Of a DNA stretch of 14,802 nucleotides, positions 1 to 6,700 are shown in pieces. Below the pieces are notes generated by a model. That model did no database searches and was not told the DNA's origin. It was given only the letters and a program-made list of their open reading frames with translations. How positions within the stretch are numbered: the first letter of the stretch is position 1; every line of letters begins with the position of its first letter. The stretch is from Thermoplasmata archaeon (GTDB taxonomy: Archaea > Thermoplasmatota > Thermoplasmata > Thermoplasmatales > Thermoplasmataceae). The position numbers were made by a program, and so were the translations under genes. The stretch covers positions 1 to 14,802 of the forward strand of contig JAJZYV010000012.1 of NCBI GenBank assembly GCA_021797955.1, read 5' to 3'.

Positions 1-1
1 A

Positions 2-613
2 ATATCATATATAACATTTCTGGCACCCGGTATTATAGGAATGCAGGCCCTCACAGCCGGGAATATTGGGGGTGGAATGCTATGGGCCGACCGAAGATGG
101 GGTATGTTTGAGCAGATTTTAGTTGGCCCATTCAGAAGGATCGATTATCTTATGGGTATAATGCTTCTTGCAGTCATATTTTCCGTAACGGGAAGCACTA
201 TAATGGCTGCCCTGGCTTTCTATACCTCTGCGCATCTTTTCGTGACACCTGTGAATATTATCCTTCTATTCATAACACTTGCAATAGGAACCACTTTCTT
301 CAGTTCACTCTTTCTCATATTTGCTGTCAAGATAAAAAGTATGAATGCCTATAATACAATCACAATCGTACTATTTTTCTTCCTCGATTTTGCAAGTCCT
401 TCTTTTTATCCAATAACAAACAAGACTCCTGCTGCATTAAGGGCATTTATTGACATTAATCCCTTGAGTTATATCGTCTATTCTGCAAGAGATATACTTT
501 CATACAATCAACCTTATTCATCTCTTGAGCCATTGCTTGTAATCTTCATTGTAACTTTGGTTTTTCTAGGGCTGGCAGTGAAGTTGTATGGCAATGTACA
601 AACAGGTGTATGA
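2..613 (+). CDS. ABC-2 type export permease, C-terminal part
   Basis: This is the membrane subunit of an ATP-driven exporter. The reading frame is open from base 2, so the first 41 bases belong to the gene and the N-terminus lies outside the window; 203 residues are visible. The motif FLAPGIIGMQ near the visible start, followed by the GNIGGGMLW/RWGMFEQILVGP segment and the late INPLSYIVYSARDIL motif, is the usual signature of ABC2_membrane (PF01061) permeases of the drug, polysaccharide or Nod-factor export type. About five hydrophobic helices are visible (for example around ORF bases 160-240, 255-330, 355-410 and 530-600). The ATPase partner is expected upstream, outside the window. The substrate cannot be told. 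An unrelated small membrane gene converges on it from the other strand. Confidence 0.8.
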   Translation: MSYITFLAPGIIGMQALTAGNIGGGMLWADRRWGMFEQILVGPFRRIDYLMGIMLLAVIFSVTGSTIMAALAFYTSAHLFVTPVNIILLFITLAIGTTFFSSLFLIFAVKIKSMNAYNTITIVLFFFLDFASPSFYPITNKTPAALRAFIDINPLSYIVYSARDILSYNQPYSSLEPLLVIFIVTLVFLGLAVKLYGNVQTGV

Positions 614-697
614 AACAGAACATAATTCCGTTTCATTACACTATGGATAAGTTTATTAAACCCAAATTTCACCCATTATGAATATACCTGGAAGAGA

Positions 698-1069
698 TCA
701 TTTTGTCTTTGACATGCTAAAATGATTTAGCAGATTAATGAGATGATTGAGGCTTAGTCTGTTTATTGACGGTCTCTGGAGGCTCTCCATGTATTTGGTA
801 ATGTATTGCGAATTGGCATCTTTGTTATCAAGTATATTCTGCATAAAAAGCATTAGCTTTCCCTTATAAGCAAATCTGTAAATAATATAAATTATTATCA
901 AAGGCCAAAATAGAAACTCATTTATTTCCGTAAAAATGACATTGCTCGTGGTTGAATAGAACAGAAAAATAATGATTACAATGAGTATGAATATCTTTAA
1001 CAAGAGGAGGATGTTCTTTCCAGCTTGGAGTTCTCTCACTTTGGTATACATATCCTGATTTCCTTCCAT
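698..1069 (-). CDS. Small two-helix membrane protein, unknown function
   Basis: The family is not recognised. The 123-residue product has a short charged N-terminus, then two hydrophobic helices at about residues 18-40 and 51-66, separated by a short loop. A basic patch (YKGK) and a soluble tail of about 50 residues follow, ending in KTK. By the positive-inside rule, both ends probably face the cytoplasm. An AT-rich TATA-like box (rc of 1095-1106) lies about 30 bases before the ATG at 1069. An in-frame ATG at 1051 has a GGAAGG/ATCAGG purine stretch before it and could be the true start. It follows the MFS gene in the same direction after 86 bases, so it may be co-transcribed, but it also has its own promoter-like box. 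Confidence 0.5.
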   Translation of the reverse strand: MEGNQDMYTKVRELQAGKNILLLLKIFILIVIIIFLFYSTTSNVIFTEINEFLFWPLIIIYIIYRFAYKGKLMLFMQNILDNKDANSQYITKYMESLQRPSINRLSLNHLINLLNHFSMSKTK

Positions 1070-1155
1070 GTTAGTTTCGCTTCTGCTAATGTGATTAATA
1101 CATAAAAAGAGATTGAGCGCTTATAATTTTGTCTATTTTCTGTGATTAAACATGC

Positions 1156-2304
1156 TCATATATGATTTTCCCGGTATTTAAGGAAGAAAGCAAGATCATA
1201 GGATATCTTTGTTAAAGCTGCCATGAAGAATATACCGGCAGGAAAGATTTCCATGATAAAACCAGCAATGCCGGGTCCCGGTATTTGCATTCCGTTTCTT
1301 ACTCCAATAAACACGGAATTACTGTTCACCCTAGAATCCTGAGGTATCACGGTATTTACAAAACTGTCTCTTGCCGGTACATCCATCTGACTGGTGGATT
1401 GTCGCAAATAGAGAAAAATTTCACTGACAATGAGCATATGAAAGACCGGTACCATGAAGAGCATGATATTACTGATTATATGAGTATATACCATTGTTCT
1501 GACAAGGCCAATATTTCCTGAAATGTATCTGGAACCAATAATGGACAGTGCTGTGATAATATTAACGATGATAAAAATCAAACCTACCTGAGAAATATCA
1601 AGGTTATAAACCACCTTAAAGAACAATGTTATGATGGAATTATTTACTAGTCCACCACCCAGGGAATCCACTGAAAAGAGGATTGCTAAACTTCTCACCA
1701 GATTTCTGGTCTCCTTATCCTTTATCTTTTCCCCTCTTTTCCTTGGAACGAATTCAGGAAATTTGATAAACAGGTAAATTACAACCTGTACAAGAGCTAA
1801 AAGAACGTTTATCAGAAACACTAACTGGAATGAACTGGGGTTATACAAGAAAAGAAAAAGTGAAGCAGCAGCCCCGCTTGCATAAGAACCAAAATTGTAA
1901 AGTGCAAATATGGAGTTTTTCTGATTCTGATTCTCTGTATATAGACTCATGGTATACTGTTCTATGGATTGATTTGCAGTAAGATCCCTACCGCTAAGAG
2001 AGAAACCCCCCACTATAAGTGCAATAAAGAGGAATATTACATTTTCCTCCAAATAAAGAATTGTGAGAGAAACCAGAAAAAGGAAAGCCATAAGGAGAAT
2101 TTTTCGTTTTGCCAGTATTCTAAAGGCGGTGTAAGCATACAGGAAAATTGTTGATATGGCAAGGCTTATAAGAATGACAATTCCTGTCTCTAATGAACTA
2201 AAATCAAAATTGGAAAGAAGGTATGGTATAGTAATTGCAATAGATGTAAAGATAAATGAGCGTATGGATTTTGTAAATGAAAGGAGAATTGCTTCAAATT
2301 TCAT
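1156..2304 (-). CDS. Major facilitator superfamily permease
   Basis: A 382-residue integral membrane protein with about 10-12 hydrophobic helices, the usual size for an MFS secondary transporter. The two halves are split by a charged central loop at about residues 185-203 (rich in K, R and E). The segment LRQSTSQMDVPARDSF near residue 305 is a conserved MFS helix pattern I associate with archaeal and bacterial drug- or sugar-type permeases. The GPGIAGF segment in the last third is the usual glycine-rich helix. The start is the ATG at 2304. No clear TATA box lies at the expected distance, so it may be transcribed from the epimerase promoter 158 bases upstream. Proximity to a TetR gene and an ABC exporter suggests efflux; the substrate is unknown. 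Confidence 0.8.
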   Translation of the reverse strand: MKFEAILLSFTKSIRSFIFTSIAITIPYLLSNFDFSSLETGIVILISLAISTIFLYAYTAFRILAKRKILLMAFLFLVSLTILYLEENVIFLFIALIVGGFSLSGRDLTANQSIEQYTMSLYTENQNQKNSIFALYNFGSYASGAAASLFLFLYNPSSFQLVFLINVLLALVQVVIYLFIKFPEFVPRKRGEKIKDKETRNLVRSLAILFSVDSLGGGLVNNSIITLFFKVVYNLDISQVGLIFIIVNIITALSIIGSRYISGNIGLVRTMVYTHIISNIMLFMVPVFHMLIVSEIFLYLRQSTSQMDVPARDSFVNTVIPQDSRVNSNSVFIGVRNGMQIPGPGIAGFIMEIFPAGIFFMAALTKISYDLAFFLKYRENHI

Positions 2305-2462
2305 ATAAAGAAGATAGTTGATTTGACTTAGTTTTTTCTCATGGATGTACCTAAACTAAAATTCTAGAAGTCCGGTTTACCCATATACCTTAACATGGAC
2401 CTAATGAGCGTATAAGAACAGTACATGAAAAGGAGGTATAAATTCACATGTTGTTTGATTCT

Positions 2463-3422
2463 TCATGATACATGCTTATGAAACCAGTCTAAGGTCTCCC
2501 TTATTCCAATTTCATATGGGGTATATTCAAAGTTGTTGAATACCGCCCTAAACTTACTATCGCTTAAGATATATGGCTCAGAGTACTCATAGAAAAGCTC
2601 TTTCAATTCCCGTATATCACTGTTGAAAAACGATAAAAATTTTAATGTTGTTTCCGAGACTACCTTGATTCTCTCCTTTCGGTTCAATTCTCCGAATATC
2701 ATTTTTATAAATTCCCTCGCAGTGATCTGATTCCCTGAAATGTGATATACTCCACCATCTGTGATCCCCTTTGAAACCAGCATTAGAGTAGCCCGTGATG
2801 CATCTTTTATGTAAGTGAACATATGAGGCACATCTGCGTTGATTGGCCATAAGGTTTTCTTGTTTTCAATTGCGTTATAAAACATAGCTCCGTAGAGAGC
2901 ATTTGTCACATTTGGACCATAGAAATCTGCGAATCTGGGAAGAATTAATTTAATTTTGCCACTCTTTGCTTGATCGATGAGCATTTTTTCAATTTCATTT
3001 CTGATCTTCCCCTTTTTTCCCTTTGAATTAAGTGGATGATTTTCATCCACGGGAATATATGAGAATTTCCCATATCCATAAACATTTCCTGGAAAAATTA
3101 TGGTGCTCTTATTTGAAACGGCCGCTTTGATAACGCCATCAATTGCTTCATAATATTTATCCCATGAACCATATGAGAAATTGAATCCCACATAGATGAA
3201 ATTTACACCTTTGAGACTTTCCTTAACGTCTTCCTGATTCAGAATGTCGCTCTCCCTTATTTCTATATCACCCGGTAAAATGTTTTCTGCTTTATGTCTG
3301 TTCCTCACTATGGCAACAACATGATTTCCTGCCTCGTTCAGATCCATTGCCAGTGCGTTTCCATATCCCCCCGTTGCCCCTATGATTCCATGGGTTCCTT
3401 CGATGTAAAACTTATTAGTCAC
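2463..3422 (-). CDS. Atypical NAD(P)-dependent epimerase/dehydratase (SDR)
   Basis: A 319-residue Rossmann-fold protein. The dinucleotide-binding loop is G15-A-T-G18-G-Y-G21 after a short beta strand. NVYGYG (about residue 112) and LPRFADFYGPN (about 163) match the extended SDR/NmrA-like layout. The catalytic YxxxK of classical epimerases is not evident: where it should lie (after HPLNSKG) the sequence is rich in Lys and Gly, with no Tyr in the right register. It may therefore be an atypical SDR acting as a reductase or a regulator. The start is GTG at 3422; a TATA box (rc of 3440-3452) centred 24 bases upstream supports a leaderless message. It is divergent from tetR and shares a promoter region holding an inverted repeat, so TetR control is likely. 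Confidence 0.78.
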   Translation of the reverse strand: MTNKFYIEGTHGIIGATGGYGNALAMDLNEAGNHVVAIVRNRHKAENILPGDIEIRESDILNQEDVKESLKGVNFIYVGFNFSYGSWDKYYEAIDGVIKAAVSNKSTIIFPGNVYGYGKFSYIPVDENHPLNSKGKKGKIRNEIEKMLIDQAKSGKIKLILPRFADFYGPNVTNALYGAMFYNAIENKKTLWPINADVPHMFTYIKDASRATLMLVSKGITDGGVYHISGNQITAREFIKMIFGELNRKERIKVVSETTLKFLSFFNSDIRELKELFYEYSEPYILSDSKFRAVFNNFEYTPYEIGIRETLDWFHKHVS

Positions 3423-3425
3423 AAT

Positions 3426-3476
3426 ACTGAATAAACAGTTAGTATATAGAATCTCTGTTCAGTAATTAATTTATAG
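3426..3476. promoter_or_regulatory. Divergent promoter with candidate TetR operator
   Basis: The 73-base gap between the epimerase and tetR starts holds two TATA boxes. The minus-strand box CTATATACTA (3441-3451) serves the epimerase. The plus-strand box TTAATTTATAG (3466-3476) is 25 bases before the tetR ATG. Around the first box lies an inverted repeat: ACTGAATAAACAG (3426-3438) and CTGTTCAGT (3455-3463), the right arm pairing with ACTGAA and ACAG of the left arm. The left arm is itself a partial palindrome (ACTG-N6-CAGT, 3426-3439). A dimer bound here would block the epimerase TATA box and could also reach the tetR promoter. The site is seen; binding by this TetR is inferred. Confidence 0.55.
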
Positions 3477-3495
3477 ACATTTCAAATATGAATTC

Positions 3496-4095
3496 ATGCC
3501 AAAAGTCGTCCAGGATTATAGAAATACCGCCAAAAAAAGAATTTTAGATTCCTCAACGAAGTTGTTCTATGAGAGAGGATATAACAATGCGAGCATGGAT
3601 GATATAGCGAAAGATATTGGGGTTACAAAAGGTACTCTCTACCTCTATTTCAAAAGCAAGGAGGAAATCCTTGATGAAACATGTAGAATTAATATTTCAA
3701 TCATGGAAAATATTATGGGACGAATTGACAATAACAATTTTATTTCCAGTATACGAAAGTTTTTTGAGGAGGAGTTAAACCAGCCCGATCACATCAAATT
3801 CTACTGGGTTTTTGCGTTGAGTGAACTAAATATAAATCCCAAAGTTAACAATATCATAAAAGAAAGCTATGCTAAATACAAACTTTATATTACGAAGATC
3901 ATCAACCAGATCAAGGATGCAGGAATTCTTCCAGCAGAAATAAATTCTGCGGACCTTGCAATGATATTCATTGCTTTTCACAATGGCATCATGATTAGTA
4001 CGCTACAGGGAATGGATAAGAAAGATGCCATATCTATGTTCAGTCTCGGTGTAGAACTCATATTAAAGGGAGCAAACTCAAGAGTAGATCATTGA
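3496..4095 (+). CDS. TetR/AcrR family transcriptional regulator
   Basis: A 199-residue ligand-responsive DNA-binding protein. The N-terminal three-helix domain is clear: AAKKRIL-type helix 1 (residues 10-28), then the helix-turn-helix at about residues 33-52 (SMDDIAKDIGVTKGTLYLYF), followed by KSKEEIL, the standard TetR_N (PF00440) pattern. The remaining ~140 residues are helical and variable, as in the ligand-binding and dimerisation part of the family. Such proteins usually repress a divergent efflux or enzyme gene until an effector binds. Here the divergent gene is an SDR, with an MFS permease behind it. A TATA box 25 bases before the ATG implies a leaderless message. The stop codon directly touches the 3' end of a tRNA gene on the opposite strand. 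Confidence 0.9.
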   Translation: MPKVVQDYRNTAKKRILDSSTKLFYERGYNNASMDDIAKDIGVTKGTLYLYFKSKEEILDETCRINISIMENIMGRIDNNNFISSIRKFFEEELNQPDHIKFYWVFALSELNINPKVNNIIKESYAKYKLYITKIINQIKDAGILPAEINSADLAMIFIAFHNGIMISTLQGMDKKDAISMFSLGVELILKGANSRVDH

Positions 4096-4169
4096 TGGGG
4101 CTGATCGGATTTGAACCAATGACCACCTGGTTATGAGCCAGGCGCTCTACCTAGCTAAGCTACAGCCCC
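4096..4169 (-). tRNA. tRNA with CAT anticodon (elongator Met or Ile2)
   Basis: A complete cloverleaf: 7-bp acceptor stem GGGGCTG/CAGCCCC, D arm with AGCTAGGTAG, anticodon stem CCTGG/CCAGG with loop CTCATAA, variable loop TGGTC, T arm ATTGG-TTCAAAT-CCGAT, and discriminator A. The anticodon is CAT. It is not the initiator, because the anticodon stem lacks the three G:C pairs and the acceptor begins with a G:C pair. It could be elongator Met, or the Ile2 tRNA whose C34 is modified to agmatidine; sequence alone does not settle this. No CCA is encoded and no intron is present. It is the second of two tandem tRNAs. Confidence 0.92.
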
Positions 4170-4171
4170 TA

Positions 4172-4244
4172 CGCCGTTGATCGGATTTGAACCGATGACC
4201 GCTCGGTTAACAGCCGAGTGCTCTACCAGCTAAGCTACAACGGC
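4172..4244 (-). tRNA. tRNA-Asn (GTT)
   Basis: A complete cloverleaf: acceptor GCCGTTG/CAACGGC with discriminator G, D arm AGCTTAGCTGGTAGAGC, anticodon stem CTCGG/CCGAG with loop CTGTTAA (anticodon GTT), T arm ATCGG-TTCAAAT-CCGAT. No CCA is encoded and no intron is present. It precedes the CAT tRNA by only 2 bases on the same strand, so both are surely made as one precursor. Confidence 0.95.
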
Positions 4245-4265
4245 AGGCTAATCGAAAACGTTGAA

Positions 4266-4277
4266 AAGCTTTTAACT
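4266..4277 (-). promoter_or_regulatory. TATA box of the tRNA pair
   Basis: On the minus strand this reads AGTTAAAAGCTT. It is centred about 28 bases before the first base of tRNA-Asn, the spacing expected for an archaeal box A with a start site a few bases ahead of the mature tRNA. Confidence 0.5.
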
Positions 4278-4325
4278 CTTTCGGATCACAGCAATCCAAA
4301 TATATTATTTTTAAATTTCAAAGAA

Positions 4326-4505
4326 TTAGATAAAGAGCCCATTTATATGAGACCATAATTCTTCAAGTGTGCTTTTAATGCACATTCTGGCCATACCATT
4401 ATAACCCCAATCATAAGATTTCATGGTATTAGTGTATGTACCGAATAATTGCAACTTAGTGGGTATTGATGCCAGCCATTCCCTCAAAAGTATTGAGAAG
4501 TCCAC
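4326..4505 (-). CDS. Possible 59-residue protein, unknown
   Basis: The only sizeable reading frame in the 316-base stretch between the tRNAs and the surface-protein gene (4245-4560). It begins with GTG at 4505, and the frame is closed by a stop 10 codons earlier. The composition looks protein-like: an amphipathic start (DFSILLREWLASI), a middle rich in Tyr/Trp (SYDWGYNG), and a likely helix near the end (STLEELWSHINGLF). An AT-rich box at 4536-4552 could serve as a TATA box on this strand about 35 bases before the GTG. No family was recognised. It could be a real small protein, the remnant of a longer gene, or chance. The rest of the stretch shows only promoter-like AT-rich sequence. Confidence 0.35.
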   Translation of the reverse strand: MDFSILLREWLASIPTKLQLFGTYTNTMKSYDWGYNGMARMCIKSTLEELWSHINGLFI

Positions 4506-4535
4506 AATATTTTTGGTCTTTTACCTTTCAAGGAA

Positions 4536-4552
4536 ATAAATATTAAATATAG
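4536..4552. promoter_or_regulatory. TATA element before the surface-protein gene
   Basis: The AT-rich run ATAAATATTAAATATAG contains TATTAAATATA (4541-4551), centred 24 bases before the ATG at 4570. This predicts a leaderless transcript and decides the start over the in-frame TTG at 4561. Being nearly symmetric in composition, it could also drive the small minus-strand frame. Confidence 0.5.
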
Positions 4553-4569
4553 ACGATTTATTGTTTGAA

Positions 4570-5547
4570 ATGATGAATTATCCATTAATTTATTTCATAA
4601 GGAGAAAAATGCCTTTCACTGGTAAAATTTTAGCAATAATTTTTTCTCTGTTGGTGCTCTTTATTCCTTCTGTTGGTATTGTTCATTCTGGTGCCTTTGA
4701 TAATTCGGTAGTGCATTCTTCTAACCAAGACCTTACCGGTGCGGTGAATAATTATAAAATTTCCAATTCACTTTATGACATATCTAGCAATGCAAATTCT
4801 ACCCTATCTGGTCAAAATACAATTAACCTTATACCAGATGATCTAAACATTATAAGTGGCGTTTCGTCTGAGAAGATTGAGAGTTTTTCACCAAATACCC
4901 CACTTTTTAAAAATTACAACTATTCAATTATAGAGTCAATCAATTCAAATCAAGTACCGGCTGCTTCCTTATCCACTGGTTCCAATAACGGAGCTGTATC
5001 TTTAGCCGATATCTCAATTGGTTACACAGGGTCCGAAAACCTTGGGGTCATTAGTGAATATTTCTCATACGAGGCGAATTCTACTATGGACATGACCTTT
5101 AAAGTAACAGCTCAAAGTGGATCATTAATTCTTTTTGTCAGTAATGGATATACGCTTGTCCCAAATGGATTTTGTACACTCAACCCGGTTCAGATTAACG
5201 GAAATAGCATTCAAGGTTTACAAGGAACAAGCATTCAGGGTTCAGGTGGGATATGGTCAAGCATTTGCCCTGCCTACATGCAAGTAAATAACAGTGGAAC
5301 ATTTTATATTTCAGCGAATTTCAAGAGTACCGATGGTGCTATAACAAGTTATGTATTGGTGATTGGCCCAGAACAAAATGTAAACCCCCCTGCCATTACA
5401 AATACAGGTCAAACAAATTTTCCATATATGTTGTTGTCTGCAATTACGATTGGGGCTGTAATATCTTTTGCCGTCACTGTTTATTCTTTTAGTAAAAAAG
5501 AGAACCTGATGGAAGCACAGAAACATCTAAGTGGAAATAAAATTTAA
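4570..5547 (+). CDS. Double-anchored surface protein, unknown function
   Basis: A 325-residue exported protein. A hydrophobic segment at about residues 17-38 (after the basic IRRKM) is a signal peptide or signal anchor, and a second one at about 285-305 is followed by a basic tail (KKENLMEAQKHLSGNK). The region between, about 245 residues, is rich in Ser, Asn, Gly and Thr with many N-x-S/T glycosylation sequons (for example NST, NNS) and is probably beta-structured. SIQG occurs twice close together (near residues 214 and 222), and two cysteines (FCTL, SICP) could pair outside the cell. This layout is common among cell-surface proteins of wall-less Thermoplasmatales. I see no protease or binding motif. 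The TATA spacing supports ATG 4570. Its high TCT/AAT usage differs from the neighbouring metabolic genes. Confidence 0.7.
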   Translation: MMNYPLIYFIRRKMPFTGKILAIIFSLLVLFIPSVGIVHSGAFDNSVVHSSNQDLTGAVNNYKISNSLYDISSNANSTLSGQNTINLIPDDLNIISGVSSEKIESFSPNTPLFKNYNYSIIESINSNQVPAASLSTGSNNGAVSLADISIGYTGSENLGVISEYFSYEANSTMDMTFKVTAQSGSLILFVSNGYTLVPNGFCTLNPVQINGNSIQGLQGTSIQGSGGIWSSICPAYMQVNNSGTFYISANFKSTDGAITSYVLVIGPEQNVNPPAITNTGQTNFPYMLLSAITIGAVISFAVTVYSFSKKENLMEAQKHLSGNKI

Positions 5548-5630
5548 TAATTCTTCATCATTTTCAAACCCTATACGATACTTGCCTGTATAAGTAGAAT
5601 TTGTAAGAAGTATTATGAAATTGCATTGCT

Positions 5631-6695
5631 TTATTTGTTTGTTAGTTCCTGACATATCTCCTTTAAATTTATGCCACAAATTTTTTCAATATCTTCATTA
5701 AGCATAACAATTTTTTTGGATGCTTCGAACAAATTTTTTCTTTTATAATTTTCAACAGTTTCTTCCAGGGTAATAATTTTATTCCCTGAAACCAAATTAT
5801 CTGCTTGAGCGACTATTTTCTCTTCGATGGTAATTGGTGTATAATCTTTTACTGGAAGACCCAATTTTGATGCTTCTTCTTTTGTTATGCCAGCCCCAGT
5901 ATGCCTTTCAACTATTTTCACGATCTCTTCAGAAACTTTTGCTCCTCTGAGGATCTCCGCTCCTTTTACTGCGTGATCAATCCCATTAGTTACAGTCCTT
6001 CCAATATCATGGAGCAAAGCACCGGCTCTAACAAGATCCATATTGGCATTGCACCTCGAGGCTATGCTTGTTGCAAGTTGCTCAACCATAAGCACATGAT
6101 CAAGTATCCTCTGAGTGGCATTGTTTCTTTGAAGAATCAGGAGACATTCCTCACCGTCTGGGATATAATCGACTTTCTTCCCTCTCTCCATGGGAATAAT
6201 TCGTCTCATCCCCTTTAACGAAAACTCGAGTTCTTTACCCTCATTGAGGCGATCCATAAGAATGGCAAGTGCCGAAACCTCGCTGATTGGCTGAGAAGTT
6301 ACCGATACATTGTAATCACTTGTTTCATATGCCCAAAAAGGTACCTTTTCTGCCCCAACTATTATCAATATTCTGTCGTTTGTTTTTTTATGAGATTCTT
6401 TAATTTTCTCAATTGTATCCTTCAATGGTAATCCATACATTGTGAGATGTATTTTCAAAAATCCATTTTGCGAAGCAATCTCCTTTGGCTCAACGCCTGA
6501 TTTTACAAAGAAATTTCCACCAAAGTTCCTGTTGACATTCTCAATATTTTCTTCAATTGCAGGGTCCTTTGTGTCTATAAAAATCCCTGAGGCCCCAAAA
6601 GCTCTTGCTGTGAGTGCAACATGAGTCGTTATACGTTTATCTCTTTCAGGACGATGTCCAATACGAAGTATTTGTATGTCCTTGTTTCCGTCCAT
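5631..6695 (-). CDS. trm56: tRNA (cytidine-56 2'-O)-methyltransferase Trm56 fused to HD domain
   Basis: A 354-residue two-domain protein. Residues 1-~185 are aTrm56, a SPOUT-class enzyme that uses S-adenosylmethionine to methylate the ribose of C56 in the T loop of archaeal tRNAs. Visible signatures are RIGHRPERDKRITTHV (11-26), LTARAFGA, HLTMYG (83-88), VGAEKVP (113-119) and the trefoil-knot segment VSVTSQPISEVSALAI (130-145). Residues ~195-354 form an HDIG-type phosphohydrolase domain with likely metal ligands H200, H229-D230, H241, H265 and D299, resembling the archaeal TIGR00295 family. Most Trm56 proteins stop near 180 residues; the extension is, to my knowledge, a Thermoplasmatales feature. 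Its substrate is unknown. It starts 5 bases after the winged-helix gene, so the two are co-transcribed. Confidence 0.92.
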   Translation of the reverse strand: MDGNKDIQILRIGHRPERDKRITTHVALTARAFGASGIFIDTKDPAIEENIENVNRNFGGNFFVKSGVEPKEIASQNGFLKIHLTMYGLPLKDTIEKIKESHKKTNDRILIIVGAEKVPFWAYETSDYNVSVTSQPISEVSALAILMDRLNEGKELEFSLKGMRRIIPMERGKKVDYIPDGEECLLILQRNNATQRILDHVLMVEQLATSIASRCNANMDLVRAGALLHDIGRTVTNGIDHAVKGAEILRGAKVSEEIVKIVERHTGAGITKEEASKLGLPVKDYTPITIEEKIVAQADNLVSGNKIITLEETVENYKRKNLFEASKKIVMLNEDIEKICGINLKEICQELTNK

Positions 6696-6700
6696 CCAAT

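Noticed and set aside
4096..4169. Initiator tRNA-Met
   Set aside because: The anticodon stem is CCTGG/CCAGG rather than ending in three G:C pairs, and the acceptor starts with a normal G:C pair.
4245..4560. C/D box guide RNA in the gap beside the tRNAs
   Set aside because: A TGATG-like C box (4466-4470) is present, but no well-placed D, C' and D' boxes go with it.
4561..4569. TTG start for the surface protein
   Set aside because: TATA spacing of 24 bases points to the ATG at 4570; TTG would sit only 15 bases from the box.
4570..5547. Thermopsin-like acid protease
   Set aside because: The surface layout and acidophile setting suggested it, but I see no recognisable thermopsin motifs and the protein is short for that family.
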